47,558 bases of DNA from an uncultured Verrucomicrobiota bacterium. Lineage in GTDB: Bacteria > Verrucomicrobiota > Verrucomicrobiia > Limisphaerales > CAIMTB01. Position numbers and translations under genes: made by a program. The notes below the pieces were generated by a model. It did not search any database. It saw only the letters and a program-made list of their open reading frames with translations, and was not told where the DNA came from. This document shows, piece by piece, positions 34,001 through 42,422 of the stretch. The stretch lies in assembly GCA_903844265.1 (NCBI GenBank), contig CAIMTB010000471.1, forward strand, positions 1-47,558, given 5' to 3'. The first letter of the stretch is position 1; each line of letters begins with the position of its first letter.

Positions 34001-36961
34001 AGTGTCACGCCGCTCCATTACCAATGGCGTTATAATGGGACCGGGTTGACGAATGCCACGGGCTCGACCCTTGCCCTGCACGGGGTGACCTCGGCGCAGG
34101 CGGGTGTCTACGATGTCGTGGTGGGCAACTGTGCGGGTTCGATCATCAGCGCCCCGGCCCAGTTGGTCGTGAACACGACGAGAACACCGCCGACGGTTTC
34201 CCGCATTCCAAGCGCGACGACCCTGGAGGATGCGACCTCGGCACAGATAGGGTTCACGATCGGTGACCGGGAGACTCCGGTCGGCGACCTGCGGGTGACG
34301 GTGGTCTCGCTCAACAAGACCTTGATCCCGGACACCGGGCTTCACATCACCGGCAGCGGGGCGGACCGTTTCCTGGTGGTGGGTCCGGCGCCGGATCAGT
34401 TCGGGACGGGCGGGATCATCGTGACGGTGACGGACTCCGACGGCCTCCGGGCGAGCGAGGTATTTGACCTGGTGGTGAAGCCGGTGAACGACGTGCCGAC
34501 CCTCGGTCCGATCGCGGACCGGGCTGTGGACGAGGATTCGGGGCCGCTCGTGATTCCGCTCCTGGGCATTGGGGCAGGGGTTGCCAACGAGAACCAGAGG
34601 CTTTCGGCAAGTGTGAGATCCGACAATCCGGCACTGGTCGCGACGGCGACGGTGAGCTACTTCACCCCGGCGACCTCGGGAGCCCTGACCCTGACCTTCC
34701 CGGCGGATGCCAGCGGCACCGTCAAGGTGACGGTCACGGTGCGTGACGACGGCGGGACGCTGGATGGCGGAGTGGATCAAGTCTCCCGGACCTTCCTCGT
34801 GACGGTGAATCCGGTGAATGATCCGCCGTCGTTCCTGGCGGGGCCCGATCAGGTGGTGGAAGCTGATTCGGGCGCGCGGATCGTATCGGGTTGGGCGAGG
34901 TCGATTGTCGCCGGACCCGCCGATGAGGCTGGTCAGGTCATGGTTTTTGGTCTGACGAGCGATGTTCCCGCGTTGTTTGCGGTGGCGCCCTCCGTGAGTT
35001 CTACCGGGGTCCTGAGCTTTACTCCGGCTCCCGGCAAGAGTGGCACGGCGCACATGGTCGTGACGTTGCGGGACAATGGCGGAACAGCACGCGGCGGTTT
35101 GTCCGCAGGCTCACCGCAATATTTCACGATCACCGTACGGCCTCACGTGAACCAGTCGCCGACCGTGAATCTCTCAAGCCCTGCTGCGGGCAGCGTGTTC
35201 CAGGCCGGCCAGGACATCGTGCTTCGGGCCGTGGCGGCGGACGCCGATGGGGCTGTGTCGAGGGTCGAGTTTTCCCAGGGTGGCACGAGGCTTGGGGACG
35301 CGGTGGCCGCGCCGTTCGAGTATGTCTGGCGGGGTGCCGTGCAGGGGAATTACATGCTGACGGCGACGGCGACCGACGAGAATGGCGCGGCGACGGTCTC
35401 GGTGGCGGTGCCGATCCAGGTGACCGCGCCGGGCAACCAACCGCCGCTGGTGGCCATCACGAGCCCGGCCGACCTGAGTGGGTTTGGTCCCTATTCGACC
35501 GTGGTGGTGGATGTCTCGGCCTCTGATGCTGACGGGACGGTGACCCGGGTGGAGTTGTTCGCGGGATCGGTCTCGATCGCGGTGATGACAGCGGCTCCCT
35601 ATCGCTATTCGTGGGCGGATCTGTCGGTGGGAGATTACGTCCTGACGGCGAGGGCCACGGACAATCGGGGTGCCGTGGCCATCTCGGATCCGGTGCAGTT
35701 GGTGGTGAGTGAGTTCAACGGGGAAGTGGCCGTGGTCCGGAACGGCGACGATGCCGAGATACAGGCCTTGAAGCAGTATCTCTTCGGGATGGGGCTCACC
35801 TCCCATGTGTTCGACCAGTCCGGGATCACCCTGCAGGAATTGAAGGAGCACTCGCTCGTCATCTGGGATGACTCGGGGCGTCGCGGACTTGCGGATGCCA
35901 CGGTGGAGATGCTCTATGGTGTCTATCAATCGGGGGTTCCGCTGTATCTCATCGGGGACAACCTGGGGGCCGCGCGGGCGGATCTTTCCCCGTCGAACCG
36001 AGAGCGTTGGGACGAGTTGCTGCATGCCTATTCCGTGGGTGGCAAGGCTTCGGGCGCCGGGACGGTTGTCGTTCCCGTGATTGGGGAGTCCCACTGTCTC
36101 CTCGAGGGCAAGTTTGGCCTCGTCTCGAGCTTCGCCTACACCAATGCCTATGACCGGATGTCGGCCAACACCGACGCGGAGTCGTACGGGGTGGGGCTTG
36201 GCGGTGACGTCCTGATCGGTTATCCGACGCTTGTCAGTGCCGATGTTGATTGGGACGTGGTGCGCATCTTCACCCAGCATGCGCGGTTGATCACGGGCGG
36301 TGGGCCGGCGTCGGAATTGGAGCGAAAGCGGGTTTTCCAGAACGCCGTGACCTGGCTGCTCAAGCGTTGCCGGTTGTGCACGTCGTTGAAGCTGTCGGTT
36401 GACCTGGTTGCGCCGGAGGATCCGCTGCAGGTGGGGAAGCCGGCGACGTTCACCTTCCGGGTGCGCCAGAGTGGGGAGTGCGAGGGCGTGGATGTTATGG
36501 TGACCCACCAACTGGCTCCGGGCGTGTCATTTGTGTCGGCGGATTCGAAGCGGGGCCGGGTGGATCTTGCCGGCGGGGTGGTGACGTTCAGCATCGGTCA
36601 CATGTCGAGCGCGGAGAGTTCCGAGATGAGCCTGACGGTTGTGCCGATGGTGCCGGGCGAGCTCCTGACGGGGATCGGCGTCTACTCGTTGAACGACCCG
36701 TTTGACCCTGAAACCCACGTGAGCTGGGTCACGAACCAGGTTTCCGGGGGGGCACTGCTGTCGTTTGGCCTGGCCGGCGACGGTCAGATGACGCTGGCGT
36801 TGTCGGGCACGGTTGGGAAGGCGTACCAGATCCAGACGTCGAGTGACCTGGTCCATTGGACCGCGATCACGAATGTCGTCGGGCCGGCCTGGTCGATGCC
36901 GGTTCCGGGGTCCCAGGGTTCGTCGCTGGGAGGGAAGTATTTCCGGTCGCTGGAGCGGTAG
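28016..36961 (+). CDS. Giant secreted multidomain Calx-beta protein
   Basis: A roughly 2981-residue exported protein of unknown function. ATG 28016 starts a standard signal peptide (Met-Leu-Ser-Ile-Gly-Arg, hydrophobic run, Ala-Trp-Ala-Gly). A jelly-roll or lectin-like N-terminal domain (about 25-235) is followed by 13 Calx-beta domains in tandem (about 246-1686). Then come an Ig-like domain (1692-1782), a second jelly-roll-like domain (1790-1968), another Ig-like domain (1972-2052), cadherin-like domains (2058-2377) and two more Ig-like domains (2379-2567). Next is a Rossmann-like segment resembling class I glutamine amidotransferase-like proteins but with no evident catalytic Cys (2570-2785), then a DUF11-like domain (2790-2898). 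The C-terminal 65-residue module matches that of the divergent neighbour. The design is that of a calcium-dependent surface or matrix adhesin; that role is inferred. In-frame upstream sequence lacks a signal peptide and is rejected. Confidence 0.88.
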   Translation: MLSIGRILVLATAMGAVITGAWAGLPMGEDFATDPVAAGRFVQGTAGTESVLTYDAAGHRLVALLDVDSSPAYYLSNLLPPVGDGDTFSFSAEVRVESVDDRASPMVFIGLMTTTHVGKFGDGLSVNLSTSHGRLVATARVDDSGAAQEKFEGAEVEIQLGTDYLVAGTYSAATREFMVTVFGGPAFMHFVGRSMAVYPEGRHLSVDRLGLQNNGAQTTDSAAGSLTVSVGRLDIPGRFPVVLTAADVMVGEGDSGTTNAVFQLEISAPSSQVVTVGYETADYTAVAGLDYVAVSGTATFLPGMTNVWVSVPVLGDRNVETNETFELHLSRPDNASLVAFNAIATIVDDDVAILSVVDAVVREGDAGMASADFVVTLGAVSSLPVSAHYETVPGTASANVDFLSASGTVTFPAGTTRQVISVPVLGDTMNEGDETFTVVLSSPENGVLGNGIGIGTIVNDDAQPTFSVDDISVTEGDLGPVNGVFTVRLSNPTSEPVRVSYSTTDGTAGAGSDYLRRYGTVTFQPGVTSQVVPVTVLGDTRYESDEDFFLSLTSNTLLALPTRDRARCVIVNDDSPPSLTIGDVSVAEGNAGETNATFVVHLWPPSDQIVSVDYRTVSGTAVAGPDFLAATGTLTFLAGVTNQCIRVRVLGDTVNEPNKTFLVELAAATNAAVARGQAVGTIVNDDGVSVSIEGVTVTEGNSGTVDAIFKVNLSGPATSRVTVDYGTVGGTATPGADFLPRAGTLVFDPGVVSMPIVVPVVGDILDEPVEAFTVVLGRAVGATLATAQGTCIILDDDLPAISVIGQMVVEPTEGTSPLLFFVSLTLPSDRVVTVDYETADLSAKAGTHYLPASGTLTIAPGGTAGTVAVLIRADHLDDANRTFLLRLTNPVGATLAIGEAVGGIADVDAAPVLSIQEQLSVWEGDNGASNATAQVVLSTPSAKVVSVDYSTSDGSAVAGQDYLPVRGTVRFPPGETRAFITVPVIGDTVGQGDRFFRVDLGTAVNAPVVVGHCLVMIFDDDLPTLSVRDVAVLEGDSGATNAAVVVSLSKPSDSLVTVEYATLDETAKAGVDYRSVVGVVSFVPGMLHQTVLVPVLGDRDPEGNERFHLMLFNPVGAAPPTLDGLVTIIDDDIPKVTVNNPSVLEGAAGTLTPIVFTLSLGAPLTSTASLRFATADVTARAGLDYIATNGIVVFPAGTTNQSVIVWATGDDLPEGDEALLLQLFDPVNVALQFAAASATIRDDDVPPEISVDDVALLEGDSGPANAVFTIRLSRSSSQVVSVDFASSDDTATAGSDYLPRSVRVGFPPGSTNRTVTVPVLGDTSFEPNETFMVRLGAPTNGTLARSVGVGTIINDDRVPMVRVDDVVVQEGDSGFVQALFTATLDRSSLESVSVDYQTVAGTATAGIDFVPAQGRLIFAPGEVTRQISISVVGDTRIEDDEFFTLGIVSPVNATLWNSSAKATIRNDDGATIRIAGTAVKEGNSGSTMAEFPVTLDAPSDKQVSVDYSTEDGTATGGQDYTAVADTLVFAPGVTSMVVRVPVLGDILDEPSETFRVKLGNPRNAVIGVSAAVGTILDDDPPSITVHDASINAGNGTVVAEIPVSLSSPSLQAIQVDYATFNGTANAGTDYEGTAASFSFQPGATNGVLRITVKGNTLDEGSEYFVVALANPRYATIGRGRGNCTILNLLRANVPPVVDLLSPTNGASFTAPANISLTTSTSDPDGEVVQVEFFAGAVSLGVSTQRPFQLDWSPVTPGTYSLSALATDNRGATTISGASVVTVGSVAVDSACAVQVYQAAFDDLTAGTEWSARVTSSTPGSREGYLGPFGNETVSLNLGRLPTHSMAVIAFDLYLLNAWGESSTGGQDIWEMSVEGGPTLVRTRFSNQSGGRQSYPGPYPGGDFPAGTGAVAVNSLGYDSPGDSTYHFELPFMHPGTPIVLHFTARGLSLPSGTAAWGLDNVVVRIVSESDPSVTTSPSGQTVNAGADVLFQVQVESVTPLHYQWRYNGTGLTNATGSTLALHGVTSAQAGVYDVVVGNCAGSIISAPAQLVVNTTRTPPTVSRIPSATTLEDATSAQIGFTIGDRETPVGDLRVTVVSLNKTLIPDTGLHITGSGADRFLVVGPAPDQFGTGGIIVTVTDSDGLRASEVFDLVVKPVNDVPTLGPIADRAVDEDSGPLVIPLLGIGAGVANENQRLSASVRSDNPALVATATVSYFTPATSGALTLTFPADASGTVKVTVTVRDDGGTLDGGVDQVSRTFLVTVNPVNDPPSFLAGPDQVVEADSGARIVSGWARSIVAGPADEAGQVMVFGLTSDVPALFAVAPSVSSTGVLSFTPAPGKSGTAHMVVTLRDNGGTARGGLSAGSPQYFTITVRPHVNQSPTVNLSSPAAGSVFQAGQDIVLRAVAADADGAVSRVEFSQGGTRLGDAVAAPFEYVWRGAVQGNYMLTATATDENGAATVSVAVPIQVTAPGNQPPLVAITSPADLSGFGPYSTVVVDVSASDADGTVTRVELFAGSVSIAVMTAAPYRYSWADLSVGDYVLTARATDNRGAVAISDPVQLVVSEFNGEVAVVRNGDDAEIQALKQYLFGMGLTSHVFDQSGITLQELKEHSLVIWDDSGRRGLADATVEMLYGVYQSGVPLYLIGDNLGAARADLSPSNRERWDELLHAYSVGGKASGAGTVVVPVIGESHCLLEGKFGLVSSFAYTNAYDRMSANTDAESYGVGLGGDVLIGYPTLVSADVDWDVVRIFTQHARLITGGGPASELERKRVFQNAVTWLLKRCRLCTSLKLSVDLVAPEDPLQVGKPATFTFRVRQSGECEGVDVMVTHQLAPGVSFVSADSKRGRVDLAGGVVTFSIGHMSSAESSEMSLTVVPMVPGELLTGIGVYSLNDPFDPETHVSWVTNQVSGGALLSFGLAGDGQMTLALSGTVGKAYQIQTSSDLVHWTAITNVVGPAWSMPVPGSQGSSLGGKYFRSLER
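28750..33075 (+). repeat. Tandem array of 13 Calx-beta domains
   Basis: Thirteen domains of about 110 residues lie in tandem in the plus-strand giant gene. Most open with Val-x-Glu-Gly-(Asp/Asn)-Ser-Gly, then Val-Asp-Tyr-x-Thr, Asp-Tyr/Phe-Leu, a Pro-Gly turn, Val-Pro-Val-Leu-Gly-Asp, and close with Asn-Asp-Asp. Units 6, 9 and 13 have altered opening motifs (for example Asn-Ala-Gly-Asn-Gly in unit 13) and may have lost calcium ligands. The copies are clearly diverged from one another at DNA level, so the array does not look recently expanded. Confidence 0.8.
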
Positions 36962-37022
36962 GTTTGGGTTGTGTCACTTTCCGCTGGCGGTTTGGGTGGT
37001 TCGCTTGGGAATCTGGCACCCC

Positions 37023-38654
37023 ATGAAGTACATCTTCGTGACAGGTGGCGTCGTGAGTTCCCTTGGCAAAGGGCTCACGGCAGCCGCGCTTGGGACCCTT
37101 CTGGAGCATCGGGGTCTCAAGGTCGCGCTCCAGAAATTTGATCCTTATCTCAATGTTGATCCGGGCACGATGAGCCCGTTTCAGCACGGGGAGGTCTACG
37201 TGCTCGACGATGGTGCCGAGACGGACCTCGACCTTGGCCATTACGAGAGGTTCACGCACACGAAGCTCACCCGCTTCAACAACCTCACCAGCGGTCAGGT
37301 CTACCAGACGGTGTTGAACAACGAGCGTGAGGGGAAGTACCTGGGGAAGACCGTGCAGGTCATCCCGCATGTCACCGACGAGATCCAGAAGCGCATCTAC
37401 CTCGTGGGTGAGATGACCAAGGCGGACGTCGTCATCACCGAGATTGGGGGGACGACGGGGGACATCGAGGGGTTGCCGTTCCTCGAGGCGATCCGTGAGT
37501 TTGCGCAGGACGTGGGTCCGAACAACGCGATCTTCATCCACGTGACGTACGTGCCGTTCATCAAGGCGGCGGGGGAGTTGAAGACGAAGCCGACCCAGCA
37601 GTCGGTGGCCAAGCTTCGGGAGATCGGGATCACGCCGCACATCATCGCCTGCCGCTGTGAGTATCCGCTGAACAAGGATGTGCGGCAGAAGATCGCGCTT
37701 TTCTGCAACGTGCCGTTCGAGGCGGTGATCGAGGCGAAGGACGTCGACCACTCGATCTACGAGATGCCGCTGATGTTGCAGCGCGAGCGGATGGACGAGC
37801 TTGTCTGCCGGTTGCTCCACCTGGATGTTCCGCGGCCGGACATGAGGAGCTGGCAGGAGATCATCCGCAAACTGATCGCCCCGGCCCATCGGGTGCGCAT
37901 CGCGGTGGTCGGGAAGTACATCGAGCTTCAGGACGCCTACAAGTCGGTGTACGAGGCGGTCATCCACGGTGGCATCGCCCACGACTGCGGGGTCCAGATC
38001 GAGAAATTGGACGCCGAACAGATCGAGGGGGAGGGTGCGGAGCGGGTATTGAAGGGGATAGGCGGGATCCTGGTTCCAGGCGGGTTTGGCGAGCGCGGCA
38101 TCGAGGGGAAGATTGCGGCGGCCCGGTATGCCCGGGAGAACAACGTGCCGTATCTCGGTCTTTGCCTGGGGATGCAGATCGCCACGATCGAGTTTGGTCG
38201 GAATGTCCTTGGCCTGGCGGGGGCGCATTCCACGGAGTTTCAGAGGGACACACCGCACCCGGTCATCGACCTCCAGGAGGACCAGCGCGAGGTCCGGATG
38301 AAGGGCGGCACGATGCGCCTGGGTTCGCAGGTCTGCCAGCTCGTGGCGGGCACCAGGATCCAGCGGCTTTATGATGCCGCCTCGGTGAAAGAGCGCCACC
38401 GGCACCGCTACGAATTCAACAATCGTTATCGGGCATCCTACGAGGCCGCGGGCTTTGTCATCGCGGGGATGACCCCCGACGGCAGTCTCGTGGAATGCAT
38501 TGAGCTCAGGGATCATCCGTTCTACTGCGCGGTCCAGTACCACCCTGAATTCCAGAGCAAGCCAAACGCGCCGCACCCGCTCTTTCGCGGGTTCATCGAG
38601 GCGGTCCACGACAACCTGCATCGAAGGCCATTGCTGGGTCCGGTCGGGGCATGA
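37023..38654 (+). CDS. pyrG: CTP synthase
   Basis: Makes CTP from UTP, ATP and glutamine, the last step of pyrimidine nucleotide synthesis. At 543 residues it is the normal length. The N-terminal synthetase domain has the P-loop [10 protein letters not shown] (residues 8-17) and [16 protein letters not shown]. The C-terminal glutamine amidotransferase domain has the nucleophile Cys381 in Gly-Leu-Cys-Leu-Gly-Met-Gln and the His/Glu pair in Gln-Tyr-His-Pro-Glu-Phe. The ATG at 37023 gives the canonical Met-Lys-Tyr-Ile-Phe-Val-Thr-Gly-Gly start. The stop overlaps the folC start (ATGA), which implies translational coupling. Confidence 0.97.
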   Translation: MKYIFVTGGVVSSLGKGLTAAALGTLLEHRGLKVALQKFDPYLNVDPGTMSPFQHGEVYVLDDGAETDLDLGHYERFTHTKLTRFNNLTSGQVYQTVLNNEREGKYLGKTVQVIPHVTDEIQKRIYLVGEMTKADVVITEIGGTTGDIEGLPFLEAIREFAQDVGPNNAIFIHVTYVPFIKAAGELKTKPTQQSVAKLREIGITPHIIACRCEYPLNKDVRQKIALFCNVPFEAVIEAKDVDHSIYEMPLMLQRERMDELVCRLLHLDVPRPDMRSWQEIIRKLIAPAHRVRIAVVGKYIELQDAYKSVYEAVIHGGIAHDCGVQIEKLDAEQIEGEGAERVLKGIGGILVPGGFGERGIEGKIAAARYARENNVPYLGLCLGMQIATIEFGRNVLGLAGAHSTEFQRDTPHPVIDLQEDQREVRMKGGTMRLGSQVCQLVAGTRIQRLYDAASVKERHRHRYEFNNRYRASYEAAGFVIAGMTPDGSLVECIELRDHPFYCAVQYHPEFQSKPNAPHPLFRGFIEAVHDNLHRRPLLGPVGA

Positions 38655-39922
38655 GTTACGCCGAGGCACTCGAGTACCTCTTCGGGTTGCAGCGTTTCGG
38701 GCTCCGTCCGGGGCTCGACACGACGCTGCGGCTGGCGTCCGGGGTGGGGCACCCCGAGCGCTCTCTGCGGTTCATCCATGTCGCGGGCACCAACGGCAAG
38801 GGTTCGACCTGCGCGTTCCTCGAGTCGATCTACCGCGCGTCAGGCCTTCGCGTCGGACTCTATTCGTCGCCGCACCTGATTTGTTTCCGTGAGCGGATCC
38901 AGGTGGATCGGACCCCGATTCCGGAGGTCGATGTGGCGCGCATCCTGGACCGGTTGCGCCTGGGGCTCGGGGGGTTGGCGGCCGAGGAGCACCCGACGTT
39001 GTTCGAATTCACCACGGTGCTCGCGCTCTGTTGGTTCGCGGAGTGCGGCTGCGATGTCGTGATCTGGGAAACCGGGCTGGGCGGGCGGCTGGACGCGACG
39101 AACATCGTGACTCCCCTGGCGTCGGTGATCACCAACATCGGCTGGGATCACATGCAGTGGCTCGGGAACACGCTCGAGTCCATCGCGGCCGAGAAGGCGG
39201 GGATCATCAAACCCGGCGTGCCTGTCTTTACCGCCGCAGACGACCCCGGTGCGTTCGAGGTGATCGGCAGCACCGCCCGGGAACGGGGTGCGTCGTTGTC
39301 ACGGATTACAAGTGAAAGCGGGGAAACCGCGCTGGTCCGCTCGGTCGGCCTCTCCCTGGAGGGCGAACATCAGGTCCGCAACTCGGCACTCGCCGTCGCG
39401 ATCGTGTCGAGACTGCAGTCGGTCCTCCCTGTTACCGCCGAGGCCCTGCGTCGGGGGTTGGCGGCGGCGCAGTGGGCGGGACGGTTCCAGCGTGTTCCGC
39501 ATCGGGGCGGTGTCCTGGTCCTCGACGGAGCCCATAATCACCCCGCGTTCGAGGCCTTGGCCGCGACGCTGGCCGCGTCGTTTCATGGGAGGAGCTACGT
39601 TCTCGTCCTGGGCTTGTTGGCTGACAAGGACCCGGTGGGTGCGGTCGAATTATTGGTTCCCGGGGCCAGTCGGATTGTCGTGGTTCCGGTTCATTCAAAG
39701 CGTGGCGGGGATCCTGCCGACCTGGCTCGTCGATGCGAGGCGATCGCGGCGGGACGGCCGGTTGAGCGGGCGGAGACTGTGTCGGAGGCGCTTGGATGGG
39801 CCGAGGAGGGCGGGGTGACGGTGCTGACGGGATCGCTGTATCTGGTTGGGGAAGCGCTTGGATTCCTGGTGGGCGGACCGGATTCGGAGCGTGGTTTGAA
39901 CGACTGGAGTCCGAATCGCTGA
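38651..39922 (+). CDS. folC: Folylpolyglutamate/dihydrofolate synthase
   Basis: A Mur-ligase-family enzyme that adds glutamate to dihydropteroate or folates; 423 residues, the usual size for the bifunctional bacterial enzyme. The ATP-binding loop Gly-Thr-Asn-Gly-Lys-Gly-Ser-Thr lies near residues 46-53, the family motif Tyr-Ser-Ser-Pro-His-Leu near 74, [11 protein letters not shown] near 140, and Leu-Asp-Gly-Ala-His-Asn near 293. It overlaps pyrG by four bases (ATGA), so co-expression is likely. This pairing is of two housekeeping steps and says nothing about a special pathway. Whether it makes both activities cannot be told from the sequence alone. Confidence 0.94.
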   Translation: MSYAEALEYLFGLQRFGLRPGLDTTLRLASGVGHPERSLRFIHVAGTNGKGSTCAFLESIYRASGLRVGLYSSPHLICFRERIQVDRTPIPEVDVARILDRLRLGLGGLAAEEHPTLFEFTTVLALCWFAECGCDVVIWETGLGGRLDATNIVTPLASVITNIGWDHMQWLGNTLESIAAEKAGIIKPGVPVFTAADDPGAFEVIGSTARERGASLSRITSESGETALVRSVGLSLEGEHQVRNSALAVAIVSRLQSVLPVTAEALRRGLAAAQWAGRFQRVPHRGGVLVLDGAHNHPAFEALAATLAASFHGRSYVLVLGLLADKDPVGAVELLVPGASRIVVVPVHSKRGGDPADLARRCEAIAAGRPVERAETVSEALGWAEEGGVTVLTGSLYLVGEALGFLVGGPDSERGLNDWSPNR

Positions 39923-39988
39923 ACGGGGGATCTGGTCCTCCAAGCGGCGGTTGCCGTTCCGCGCTTGTTCCATCACCTTCTGTCCGGC

Positions 39989-41122
39989 ATGGCTGCGGGA
40001 CACCTATCACGACGCGCCGACGATCCGCTGATGCAGCGGTTGGCGGGCGCCTTCGTGATCTCGTTGCTGGCGCACCTTTCGTTCTTTGGCGTCGTGCGTC
40101 TCGGCACGCAGTTGCAGTGGTGGGAGTCCCGGGCGTTCCAGATGTTTCAATCCGCGAAGCTGACTCCCGAGGAGGTTGCGAAGATCCAGGTGGAACAACG
40201 GAAACGTGAAGAGGAACAGCGCCAGCAGGAACAGCAGCAGCCCACGTTGTTCATCCAGATAACCGAGCCCTCCGACGAGCCCCCCCAGGCGTCGAAGTAT
40301 TATTCGTCGGTGTCGAGTCGCGCGGCCAATCCCGAGCCTGGCAAGGAGCAGCAGGCGAAGATCGACGGCCGCCAGGAGCAGGTCGCCCGCGTCGCCGATG
40401 CGCCCCGGCTCATGACGGGTCGGCCCACGGCACCACCCAAGCCCGAGCCCCCGGGGTCCGCCGATCCTTCGCCTCAAGCCGCGTCGTCGGTCGTTCCCGT
40501 CCCCGAGCCGGTGCGGCCCCAGACCGAGATCCCGAAGCTGGTTGAGCGTCAGCCCGAGCCCGAGCGCAAGCCCGGCATCGGTGACCTTGCCGTGGTTCGA
40601 CCGGCACCAAGAGCCGTCGAGCCACCCCCGGCTCCCACGCCGAAGCCTTCCGACGAGACGCCCCAGCTTTCACCTCCGCAGACGACGCCCGCCGAGCCCC
40701 GATCGCGTCCGCGCACCGTGACCGAGGCGAAACTCCGACAGTCGCTGTTGTCGGGGGAGAAGATGAAGCAGGACGGCGGGGTGTCCCGGAAGGGGCCGGT
40801 GCAGGTGGACGCGGTGGGATTGCCGTTCGGTGCGTACGATGAGGCGATGGTGGCCGCGGTGCAGAACCGGTGGTACGCGCTTCTCGACGAGCGTCGCTTC
40901 GCGGGGGGGGCGCGTGGGCGCGTGGTGATCCGGTTCAAGCTTCTCTCGGACGGTTCGGTGCGGAACTGCGAGGCGCTCGAAACGAGCGTGGATTCGCTGT
41001 TCACGCAGCTCTGTGTGAGGTCGGTCAGTGATCCGGCGCCGTACGAGAAATGGCCGTCGGACATGCTGCGGATGATTGGCAGCCCGGTCCGCGAGATGAA
41101 GTTTACGTTCTATTACAATTGA
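39989..41122 (+). CDS. TonB/TolA-like energy transducer
   Basis: A 377-residue membrane-anchored periplasm-spanning protein. A single transmembrane helix lies at about residues 18-38. A Gln/Glu/Arg-rich segment follows (about 60-85), then a long proline-rich, charged linker (about 145-245) of the kind that spans the periplasm. The C-terminal domain (about 275-377) starts Ala-Val-Gln-Asn-Arg-Trp-Tyr and has the Phe-Lys-Leu-x-x-Asp-Gly-Ser-Val pattern of TonB/TolA C-termini. ExbB- and ExbD-like genes follow on the same strand and would energise it with the proton motive force. I cannot decide between TonB (uptake) and TolA (envelope) function, since no receptor, tolB or pal lies in the window. 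A TTG at 39965 is a possible longer start. Confidence 0.85.
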   Translation: MAAGHLSRRADDPLMQRLAGAFVISLLAHLSFFGVVRLGTQLQWWESRAFQMFQSAKLTPEEVAKIQVEQRKREEEQRQQEQQQPTLFIQITEPSDEPPQASKYYSSVSSRAANPEPGKEQQAKIDGRQEQVARVADAPRLMTGRPTAPPKPEPPGSADPSPQAASSVVPVPEPVRPQTEIPKLVERQPEPERKPGIGDLAVVRPAPRAVEPPPAPTPKPSDETPQLSPPQTTPAEPRSRPRTVTEAKLRQSLLSGEKMKQDGGVSRKGPVQVDAVGLPFGAYDEAMVAAVQNRWYALLDERRFAGGARGRVVIRFKLLSDGSVRNCEALETSVDSLFTQLCVRSVSDPAPYEKWPSDMLRMIGSPVREMKFTFYYN

Positions 41123-41165
41123 TGGTGGATGCGCCGGAAGGCGCACGGGAGATCCTCCGGTCCTC

Positions 41166-41270
41166 GGTGGTAGGGCGGCCTCTCCGAGGGCGCCGTGCTA
41201 GCTGCGTCCGCAAAGCACGGCGCGCAGCGGAGTGCGCGCCCCACCTTCACACCCTGTGGATGCAGCGGTG
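41166..41270 (+). repeat. Interspersed palindromic repeat, copy 2
   Basis: This is the best-formed copy. A perfect 10-bp stem GCGCCGTGCT (41190-41199) with AGCACGGCGC (41214-41223) encloses a 14-base loop. A second perfect 8-bp palindrome GGCGCGCA (41219-41226), GCGGAG, TGCGCGCC (41233-41240) overlaps the right arm of the first, so the two hairpins exclude each other. The 20-mer CCTCTCCGAGGGCGCCGTGC (41179-41198) recurs exactly in copy 3, and similarity to copy 3 continues to about 41270 around GTGGATGCA. It fills most of the 207-base gap between the tonB/tolA-like gene and exbB. Confidence 0.85.
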
Positions 41271-41329
41271 GTCACTGAGGAATCGCTTTGCCGAGGGGGG
41301 GGCGCTCCCGCTATGACGTGGGGCGCCGT

Positions 41330-41941
41330 ATGCTTCAACTGCTTCGTGAAGGTGATCTGTACATCTGGGTCCTGATGGCCACATCCGTGGTGTCCCTGGC
41401 CATGATGATCGACCGCGGGCTGGCCCTGCGTTGGCCCAAGATCATTCCTCCACCGCTTCTCGAGGCCCTGGACCGCTTCACCCAGGGTGGCGATGGCCTC
41501 GCCCTGGAGAAGGCCTCACTGCAGTACGATTCGTCCCTCGGCCGGTTGCTCCGCCTCGGCCTCGACAACGCCACGCGTCCGCGCGAGGAGACGCGGGACG
41601 CCATCGAAACCCGGGCTCGTCGGGAGGTGTCGCGCCTTGAGCGCGGCCTGGTGGTGCTCGAGATCTGCGTGGGCATCGCGCCCCTCCTCGGCCTCGTCGG
41701 CACCATCCACGGCCTCATCACGCTGTTCGGTGACCTCGGCAAGATGGGCCTGGGTGAAAGCTCCGTGTTCGCCCGCGGCATCGCGATCGCGCTCAACGCC
41801 ACGCTGCTCGGCCTTCTCGTCGCCATCCCCTCGCTCGTTGCCTGGAGTTACTTCAGCCGGAAAGTGGAGACCCTCGCCATCGAGATGGAATCGGCGTGCA
41901 GCGAGTTGGTGGAACATCTCTATCCCAGGGGCGGGAAGTAA
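41330..41941 (+). CDS. ExbB/TolQ/MotA-family proton channel protein
   Basis: A 203-residue inner-membrane protein of the MotA/TolQ/ExbB family, which forms the pentameric proton channel driving TonB- or TolA-type transducers. Three hydrophobic helices are visible: about residues 9-30, 115-145 (containing Gly-Ile-Ala-Pro-Leu-Leu-Gly-Leu-Val-Gly-Thr-Ile-x-Gly-Leu, the family signature) and 155-180 (Ala-Leu-Asn-Ala-Thr-Leu-Leu-Gly-Leu). The large cytoplasmic loop lies between helices 1 and 2. I chose ATG 41330, which opens directly before the first helix; an upstream TTG at 41288 is less likely. The palindromic repeat precedes it, and the ExbD-like gene starts 12 bases after its stop. Confidence 0.93.
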   Translation: MLQLLREGDLYIWVLMATSVVSLAMMIDRGLALRWPKIIPPPLLEALDRFTQGGDGLALEKASLQYDSSLGRLLRLGLDNATRPREETRDAIETRARREVSRLERGLVVLEICVGIAPLLGLVGTIHGLITLFGDLGKMGLGESSVFARGIAIALNATLLGLLVAIPSLVAWSYFSRKVETLAIEMESACSELVEHLYPRGGK

Positions 41942-41953
41942 CGCCTCCGCACC

Positions 41954-42373
41954 ATGCGCTTCACCCATGGACGCCGCCGGACCGCCCCCTCAGTGATCAT
42001 CGTATCGCTGATCGACGTTCTGCTCGTGGTCCTGATCTTTCTGATGGTTTCGACGACATTCCGCCAGACGCCCTCGGTGAAACTGGCGCTGCCTGAGGCG
42101 CGCCAGACCGAGAAGGTAGGGGCGTCGCCCGACAAGATCGTCGTGACCATCGCCCGGACCGAGCCCCATCTGTACCTTGCGAAGCGACCGTTGACCTTCG
42201 AGAAACTACAGGAGGAACTCGTGGCTCTCGCGCGTGCCCAGACGAATCTGACGCTTGCGATCCAGGCGGACGAGGGAGCCACCTGGGGCCAGATCATGAA
42301 GGTGATGGAAGCGGCCAAGGCCGCGAAAATCCGCGTTGTCGACGCGGTGGTTCGGATGCCGGCGGGCGGTTGA
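41954..42373 (+). CDS. ExbD/TolR family biopolymer transport protein
   Basis: A 139-residue partner of the preceding channel protein. It has a short basic N-terminus, one transmembrane helix at about residues 13-35 with the essential proton-carrying aspartate (Asp21) in Ser-Leu-Ile-Asp-Val-Leu-Leu-Val, and a small periplasmic domain with the typical repeating Ile-x-Ala-Asp segment (Ala-Ile-Gln-Ala-Asp) before a Met-Glu-Ala-Ala-Lys helix. Its length is normal. It starts 12 bases after the ExbB-like gene and ends the probable transcription unit. It converges on tex, which ends 49 bases further on. Confidence 0.93.
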   Translation: MRFTHGRRRTAPSVIIVSLIDVLLVVLIFLMVSTTFRQTPSVKLALPEARQTEKVGASPDKIVVTIARTEPHLYLAKRPLTFEKLQEELVALARAQTNLTLAIQADEGATWGQIMKVMEAAKAAKIRVVDAVVRMPAGG

Positions 42374-42377
42374 ACGC

Positions 42378-42395
42378 GGTGCCACGGGAGGCACC
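42378..42395 (+). terminator. Hairpin between exbD-like gene and tex
   Basis: GGTGCC (42378-42383), loop ACGGGA, GGCACC (42390-42395) is a perfect 6-bp hairpin beginning four bases after the exbD-like stop, in a convergent intergenic region. It lacks a downstream T-run on either strand, so it may act only as a weak or factor-assisted terminator, or as an mRNA 3' end. Confidence 0.35.
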
Positions 42396-42422
42396 GGGTG
42401 AGGGCGACAAAAGCCTGCCCCC

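Noticed and set aside
33857-35053. Antisense open frame opposite the plus-strand giant gene
   Set aside because: The plus strand encodes continuous Ig-like and cadherin-like domains. The antisense product is low-complexity Arg/His-rich sequence.
41050-41316. Small open frame across repeat copy 2
   Set aside because: It overlaps the end of the transducer gene and then reads through the palindromic repeat, so it is unlikely to be a gene.
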